A stretch of DNA of 10,552 nucleotides from an uncultured Clostridia bacterium (GTDB taxonomy: Bacteria > Bacillota > Clostridia > Oscillospirales > QAKW01), in contig CALXGU010000038.1 in NCBI GenBank assembly GCA_944387905.1, positions 1 through 10,552 of the forward strand, in the 5' to 3' direction. Numbering within the stretch: position 1 is the first letter of the stretch; every line of letters begins with the position of its first letter. Shown here piece by piece: positions 6,590 through 10,552 of the stretch. The notes beneath the pieces are model-generated. The model saw only the letters and a program-made list of their open reading frames with translations. It was not told the origin of the DNA and did no database searches. The position numbers were made by a program, and so were the translations under genes.

Positions 6590-7969
6590 TCAATACCCAT
6601 GCGTCATATCCAAAGGCGATACTATTTCATCAAATCTCTCGGCATCCAGCATTTTTAGTTTCAAGCACGCATCTTTTAATGTGACATCATTATCAAATGC
6701 GTATTTGGCTACCTTTGCCGCATTTTCATAGCCTATATGCGGGGACAATGACGTCACCAGCATCAGAGATTTCTGTAAATTTTCATTCATTTTTGAGACA
6801 TTGGCCTTGATACCCGAAGCACAGTTCTCATTAAAAGAATTTACAACACCTGTAAGAAGGCGTACAGAACTCAAACAATCATATGCGATTACCGGCATGA
6901 ACACATTCAGCTCAAAATTGCCCTGAGACGCCGCTGTCGAAACAGCGCAGTTATTTGCCAAGACCTGCAGCGCGACCATTGAAACAGCTTCACACTGTGT
7001 GGGATTGACTTTGCCGGGCATGATAGAGCTTCCGGGCTCGTTTGCAGGTATGATTATTTCCGACAAACCGCATCTGGGTCCGCTTGCCAAAAGACGCACG
7101 TCATTTGCGATTTTCCACAGGTCTGCCGCCATGGCGTTCAACGCTCCGTGCGCAAACACCACAGCATTTTTTGATGTAAGTGAGTAGAACTTATTATCCG
7201 ATTGACTGAATTTGGTTTTCAATGCTTTGGAAAGCCGCTCACAAACCTGCTGTCCGAATCCGACAGGAGAACAGACTCCCGTGCCGGTCGCTGTCCCGCC
7301 AAGCGCGAGCAGACGCAGATATTCAAGAGAATCTGATAACATATCCCTTGACTTTTCAAGCATGCTTCGCCAGCCGCTTATCTCCTGACTGAACAAAACA
7401 GGAGTCGCGTCCATAAGATGGGTCCTGCCTATTTTCAGTATTCCCTCGTTTTCCTTTTCAAGACGCGCAAATGTTTTTATAAGCGAATTGACAGCGCCCA
7501 TAAGACCGTTTTCAACTGCGAGCACAAAACTTATATGTATCGCAGACGGAAAAACATCATTCGACGACTGAGACATATTGACATCATCATTAGGATGCAG
7601 CAGATTTTTGCCCGCTTTCTCATTTGCGAGGTTAGCTATTACCTCATTCACATTCATATTTGTCTGCGTTCCGCTGCCGGTCTGCCATACCGAAAGCGGG
7701 AAATGCTTGTCCAGCCTGCCGCTCAGTATCTCGTCACACGCCGTAACTATCGCATCAGCTTTTTCATCTGTCATTTTGTCCGGGTTCAGGCTGTTATTTG
7801 TCCGCGCGCTTTCCCTTTTTATCATGGTTATGGCACATATTATCTCCATCGGCATTTTTTCAGTGCCGATCTTGAAATTTTCATAGCTTCTTTGCGTCTG
7901 CGCACCCCAGTACTTATCTTTCTCCACACGCACCTGTCCCATGCTGTCATGCTCTATACGATATTCCAT
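6590..7969 (-). CDS. fumC: Class II fumarate hydratase
   Basis: 459 residues, the usual length for the class II (iron-independent) tetrameric fumarases. It interconverts fumarate and malate in the cytoplasm. Fumarase/aspartase superfamily motifs are all present: TGSGTQTNMN (97-106), SQSSNDVFPSA (133-143), GRTHLMDATP (181-190) and the signature GSSIMPGKVNP (313-323), with H184 and S314 at catalytic positions. The His in GRTH points to fumarase rather than aspartate ammonia-lyase, which has GRTQ there. The start has AAGGAG 7 bases upstream. The gene has its own promoter and lies between the ilvE terminator and the pyrG promoter, so it appears to be a single-gene unit. In an anaerobe it would serve a partial TCA branch, or recycle fumarate released by purine synthesis, including the PurA branch next door. 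The latter link is inference. Confidence 0.93.
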   Translation of the reverse strand: MEYRIEHDSMGQVRVEKDKYWGAQTQRSYENFKIGTEKMPMEIICAITMIKRESARTNNSLNPDKMTDEKADAIVTACDEILSGRLDKHFPLSVWQTGSGTQTNMNVNEVIANLANEKAGKNLLHPNDDVNMSQSSNDVFPSAIHISFVLAVENGLMGAVNSLIKTFARLEKENEGILKIGRTHLMDATPVLFSQEISGWRSMLEKSRDMLSDSLEYLRLLALGGTATGTGVCSPVGFGQQVCERLSKALKTKFSQSDNKFYSLTSKNAVVFAHGALNAMAADLWKIANDVRLLASGPRCGLSEIIIPANEPGSSIMPGKVNPTQCEAVSMVALQVLANNCAVSTAASQGNFELNVFMPVIAYDCLSSVRLLTGVVNSFNENCASGIKANVSKMNENLQKSLMLVTSLSPHIGYENAAKVAKYAFDNDVTLKDACLKLKMLDAERFDEIVSPLDMTHGY

Positions 7970-8008
7970 ATATTTTCTCCTTTACAGATTTTGCAGATAA
8001 TTTTTGAT

Positions 8009-8057
8009 AAAAACAGCATGCGCCGCGCATCCCCGCAAAACAGCAAACCGCTTTTGC
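8009..8057 (-). other. Structured fumC leader: two hairpins and a short T run
   Basis: In the predicted fumC leader, GCAAAA and TTTTGC (plus 8035-8057) can pair around an 11-base loop. Just after it, ATGCG and CGCAT (plus 8018-8030) can pair around a 3-base loop. The second is followed a few bases later by five T on the minus strand (plus 8009-8013). This could be a weak attenuator or an mRNA-stabilising structure; both stems are short and the role is unproven. Confidence 0.3.
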
Positions 8058-8067
8058 AATATAAAAA

Positions 8068-8096
8068 ATTATATATCAATTCACAAATAAATTCAA
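8068..8096 (-). promoter_or_regulatory. Promoter of fumC
   Basis: On the minus strand TTGAAT (plus 8091-8096) and TATAAT (plus 8068-8073) are 17 bases apart, the same boxes and spacing as the pyrG promoter. The start would be near 8061, giving a leader of about 90 bases before ATG 7969. It lies immediately after the ilvE terminator, which supports fumC being a separate unit. Confidence 0.72.
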
Positions 8097-8103
8097 TCCC
8101 CGT

Positions 8104-8140
8104 ACAAAAAAAGCAAAGGCTGAGCCTTTGCTTTTTTTGT
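8104..8140. terminator. Intrinsic terminator after ilvE, symmetric
   Basis: A perfect inverted repeat with 18-base arms around a single central base (8122). The core stem is GCAAAGGCT/AGCCTTTGC, with seven A before and seven T after. It works in the ilvE direction, starting 4 bases after the ilvE stop, and the symmetric A and T tracts mean it could also stop rightward transcription. It marks the end of the leuD-leuB-ilvE operon. Confidence 0.93.
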
Positions 8141-8144
8141 TTTA

Positions 8145-9209
8145 TCATACATTCATTATCCAGCCGTAGGTGTCCTCTACTTTACCGTTCTGTATACCAA
8201 CTATTGTATCATACAGCAGATGAGACACAGGTCCGATTTTGCCGCCGTTTATATCAATAGCATTATCGTCAACAATAAGCTGGCCTATCGGAGAAATAAC
8301 CGCTGCTGTACCTGTTCCGAATGCCTCTTCCAACGTACCGTCATGAGCCGCCTGCACCACCTCGTCAAGAGCGAGTCTGCGCTCGGTCACCTTATAACCC
8401 TTGTCCTTTAGCAGCTCTATACATGACATTCTTGTAATACCGCCCAGTATCGAGCCCTCAAGCGACGGAGTTATAATCTCTCCGTTTATTTTGAAAAATA
8501 CATTCATCGTGCCGACTTCCTCGATATACTTGCGCTCTACGCCGTCGAGCCAGAGCACCTGAGTATATCCTTTCTTTTCCGCCTCGTCCTGTGCCTTGAG
8601 CGATGCCGAATAGTTGCCGGCAGTCTTTGTAAAGCCCATTCCGCCCTTTACAGCTCGCACATACTTTCTTTCAACATAAATCTTTACCGGATTTATGCCT
8701 TCTTTATAGTAGGAGCCTACAGGAGACATGATAACTATGAACATCAGATGCTTTGCCGGATGCACACCGAGCGCGGGATCGACGGCTATTATAAACGGCC
8801 GAATATAAAGCGCCGTGTTTTCTCCGTCAGGTATCCAGTCCTTATCGACCTCTACAAGCTTTCTTACAGCCTCAACGCAGAACTGCTCGTCTACAAGCGG
8901 AATGCAAAGCCGTTCATTAGAGACGTTAAGTCTTGCCATGTTCTTTTCGGGTCGGAAAAGCACCGCGCCGCCGCCCGGACGACGATATGCTTTCATTCCC
9001 TCAAATACCTCCTGCCCATAATGCAGACACATCGCCGATGGTTCCAAGGGCAGCGGACCGTACGGCACGATACGCGGGTCTACCCAGCCTTTACCGTCAT
9101 AATAGTCCATTAAAAACATATGATCCGTAAAATACTTTCCGAATCCGAGCGATGACGGGTCAGGTTTTTGCTTTTTGTTCTGTGTGAGCGTCACTTTAAT
9201 TTCCTGCAT
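8145..9209 (-). CDS. ilvE: Branched-chain amino acid aminotransferase
   Basis: 354 residues; a fold type IV PLP aminotransferase of the BCAT type. It catalyses the last step of leucine, isoleucine and valine synthesis, moving the amino group from glutamate to the 2-oxo acid. Motifs are HYGQEVFEGMKAYR (63-76), YIRPFI (135-140), the PLP lysine K195 in GMGFTKTAGNYSASL, WLDG...EEVGTMNVFF (220-239), and the phosphate-binding SILGGITR (253-260). The length and the EVGTMN motif resemble the longer eukaryote-like BCATs (about 350 residues) rather than the 300-residue Escherichia coli IlvE. The start has AAGGTGA 6 bases upstream. It lies 16 bases after leuB and is last in the operon, so the product of LeuB, after spontaneous decarboxylation, is its direct substrate. 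Confidence 0.95.
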   Translation of the reverse strand: MQEIKVTLTQNKKQKPDPSSLGFGKYFTDHMFLMDYYDGKGWVDPRIVPYGPLPLEPSAMCLHYGQEVFEGMKAYRRPGGGAVLFRPEKNMARLNVSNERLCIPLVDEQFCVEAVRKLVEVDKDWIPDGENTALYIRPFIIAVDPALGVHPAKHLMFIVIMSPVGSYYKEGINPVKIYVERKYVRAVKGGMGFTKTAGNYSASLKAQDEAEKKGYTQVLWLDGVERKYIEEVGTMNVFFKINGEIITPSLEGSILGGITRMSCIELLKDKGYKVTERRLALDEVVQAAHDGTLEEAFGTGTAAVISPIGQLIVDDNAIDINGGKIGPVSHLLYDTIVGIQNGKVEDTYGWIMNV

Positions 9210-9225
9210 TTGATTTCACCTTCAT

Positions 9226-10299
9226 TTATATTTTTTCAAGGATTTTTTCAGTCATTTGTGCAGTAGTGAGCGGCGTGACATCAGATGTGCCGACAATATC
9301 GGCAGTACGATATCCGTCGTTGAGAACCGCATTTATGGCATTTTCTATGACGTTTGCTTCTTTTTCAAGATTAAATGAGAAACGCAGCATCATCGCAGCC
9401 GACAGCACGGTGGCTATAGGATTGGCTATTCCCTTTCCGGCTATATCGGGAGCGGAACCGTGTATTGGCTCATAAAGACCGCGCTTTGTGTCTCCCAGCG
9501 ACGCCGAAGCAAGCATACCGATAGAGCCCGTTATCTGTGACGATTCGTCAGAAAGTATGTCGCCGAACATATTTGATGTGACAACTACGTCAAACTGCTG
9601 GGGATTCTTGATAAGCTGCATTGCCGCGTTATCAACAAGCATATCTGTGCAGGTGACATCGGGGTATTCCTTTGCCACTCTGTGTATCACTTCTCTCCAC
9701 AGTCTGGAGCTTTCAAGTACATTCGCTTTGTCGATGGATATCACATTTTTATTTCTGAGACGCGCTGAGTTAAATGCAACGCGGGCGATACGCTCGACTT
9801 CCATTTCACTGTAACATTCGGTATCATATGCTTCAGGACCGTTTTTCCCCTCGCGTCTGCCGCGCTCGCCGAAGTAGATGCCGCCAGTAAGCTCTCTTAT
9901 CATAAGCAGATCAAAACCCTTTGCCGCCACTTCCTCACGAAGCGGACAGGCTTCCTTTAATGCCGGATACAGTTTGGCCGGGCGAAGATTTGTATAAAGT
10001 CCGAGCGCTGAGCGTATTCCCAACAGCGCATGCTCCGGACGAAGATGTCCCGGAAGCGTATCCCACTTCGGGCCGCCTACCGCACCCAGTATTACACTGT
10101 CACTGTCAAGACAGCCCTTTACCGTCTCTTCAGGCAGAGGATTGCCCGTAGCGTCATAGGCACAGCCGCCCATCAGATATTCAGTAAAGCTGAATGTATG
10201 TGAGTATTTTTCACCTATCTTATTTAAGACAGCAACAGCGCTGTCTACGATTTCAGGGCCTATACCGTCTCCCTTTAAAAGTGCTATATTATAATCCAT
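9226..10299 (-). CDS. leuB: 3-isopropylmalate dehydrogenase
   Basis: 357 residues, normal for the family. It oxidises 3-isopropylmalate with NAD to a product that loses CO2 to give 2-oxoisocaproate in leucine synthesis. The N-terminus has LLKGDGIGPEI (8-18). Substrate and metal residues follow in order: R135 in IRELTGGIYFG (134-144), Y142, K191 in IDKANVL, D223, and D247 and D251 in the signature NMFGDILSDESSQITGSIGM (243-262). The nucleotide-binding loop EPIHGSAPDIAGKGIANP is at 277-294. The RELTGGIYFG loop and overall fit mark it as LeuB rather than isocitrate or tartrate dehydrogenase. GGGAG lies 8 bases before the start. It is 14 bases after leuD and 16 before ilvE, so the three genes form one operon. 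DES replaces the commoner DEA in the signature. Confidence 0.96.
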   Translation of the reverse strand: MDYNIALLKGDGIGPEIVDSAVAVLNKIGEKYSHTFSFTEYLMGGCAYDATGNPLPEETVKGCLDSDSVILGAVGGPKWDTLPGHLRPEHALLGIRSALGLYTNLRPAKLYPALKEACPLREEVAAKGFDLLMIRELTGGIYFGERGRREGKNGPEAYDTECYSEMEVERIARVAFNSARLRNKNVISIDKANVLESSRLWREVIHRVAKEYPDVTCTDMLVDNAAMQLIKNPQQFDVVVTSNMFGDILSDESSQITGSIGMLASASLGDTKRGLYEPIHGSAPDIAGKGIANPIATVLSAAMMLRFSFNLEKEANVIENAINAVLNDGYRTADIVGTSDVTPLTTAQMTEKILEKI

Positions 10300-10313
10300 A
10301 ACAGTTTCTCCCT

Positions 10314-10552
10314 TTATTTGATCAAGCCTTTTTTAACAGACTCCACAAGTCCTCCGCCCAGTATTATATTCTGTATAAACTGCGGGAACGGCTGAGTCTT
10401 ATATTCCTTACCGCTTGTCTTGTTATAAATCACGCCGTTGTCAAGATCCGCCTCGAGCTGATCGCCCTCGTTTATTGCATCGACAGCCTCGGGACACTCG
10501 AGTATCGGCAGACCGATATTTATCGAATTGCGGTAAAAGATCCTTGCAAAGC
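10314..10552 (-). CDS. leuD: 3-isopropylmalate dehydratase small subunit (partial, N-terminus outside window)
   Basis: Only the last 78 codons are inside the window; the gene enters from the right edge and stops with TAA at 10314-10316. The visible part reads FARIFYRNSINIGLPILECPEA, then an INEGDQLEADLDNGVIYN segment and PFPQFIQNIILGGGLVESVKKG at the end. This matches the C-terminal swivel domain of LeuD. With LeuC it forms the 4Fe-4S isomerase that turns 2-isopropylmalate into 3-isopropylmalate, the LeuB substrate. The compact C-terminus suits the short LeuD type of about 160 residues found in many Clostridia and archaea, but its length cannot be checked here. The leuB ribosome binding site (10308-10312) sits just after its stop, indicating coupled expression. 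Confidence 0.9.
   Translation of the reverse strand, partial: FARIFYRNSINIGLPILECPEAVDAINEGDQLEADLDNGVIYNKTSGKEYKTQPFPQFIQNIILGGGLVESVKKGLIK

Noticed and set aside
6541..8130. GCAAAGGCT shared by the hairpins at 6541 and 8113 as a possible dispersed repeat
   Set aside because: AAAGGC/GCCTTT stems are common in intrinsic terminators, and the match does not extend into loops or flanks.
7418..8260. Long rightward open frame of 280 codons antisense to fumC and ilvE
   Set aside because: It runs across fumC, the intergenic promoter, the terminator and the ilvE end on the opposite strand. Its composition has no recognisable domain and there is no ribosome binding site worth noting, so it is a shadow frame.
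1..10552. CRISPR arrays, tRNA genes, insertion sequences, phage or defence genes
   Set aside because: No spaced direct repeats, tRNA-like cloverleaf, transposase motif or defence domain was seen. Nearly all of the window is explained by nine ordinary metabolic or regulatory genes.

Overview
The window looks like chromosomal DNA of an anaerobic member of the Firmicutes, most likely class Clostridia. This is inferred from strong GGAGG-type ribosome binding sites, TTGAAT/TATAAT promoters, AT-rich intergenic DNA, short gaps between genes, and clostridial-type variants of PurA and of the aminotransferase. All stops are standard (TAA, TAG, TGA). I saw no mobile element, CRISPR array, tRNA or rRNA. 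Coding density is high and no gene-free stretch exceeds 180 bases.

Left part (1-2638): a divergent pair. A large glycoside-hydrolase-like gene runs leftward out of the window (565 residues visible), and an AraC-family regulator runs rightward. The 95-base gap between them holds a 26-bp near-palindrome in which two good promoters overlap head to head. The AraC protein is the natural candidate to control both.

Middle part (2635-6589): a leftward pyrG-purA-dapF cluster (CTP synthase, adenylosuccinate synthase, diaminopimelate epimerase), with gaps of 16 and 42 bases. It appears to be driven by a promoter at 6532-6560. It converges on the AraC gene at a 46-bp perfect palindrome that overlaps both stop codons and looks like a shared two-way terminator.

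The next unit (6590-8100) is fumC, a class II fumarase, with its own promoter and a short structured leader.

Right part (8104-10552): a leftward leuD(partial)-leuB-ilvE operon for leucine and branched-chain amino acid synthesis, ended by a textbook two-way terminator at 8104-8140.

Most of the window is housekeeping biosynthesis: pyrimidine and purine nucleotides, DAP for cell wall and lysine, fumarate, and leucine. I see no convincing new defence or mobile system. The most interesting items are the symmetric divergent promoter of the sugar locus, the glycosidase itself (assigned only at superfamily level), the palindrome shared by two stop codons, and unexplained hairpins in the pyrG and fumC upstream regions.
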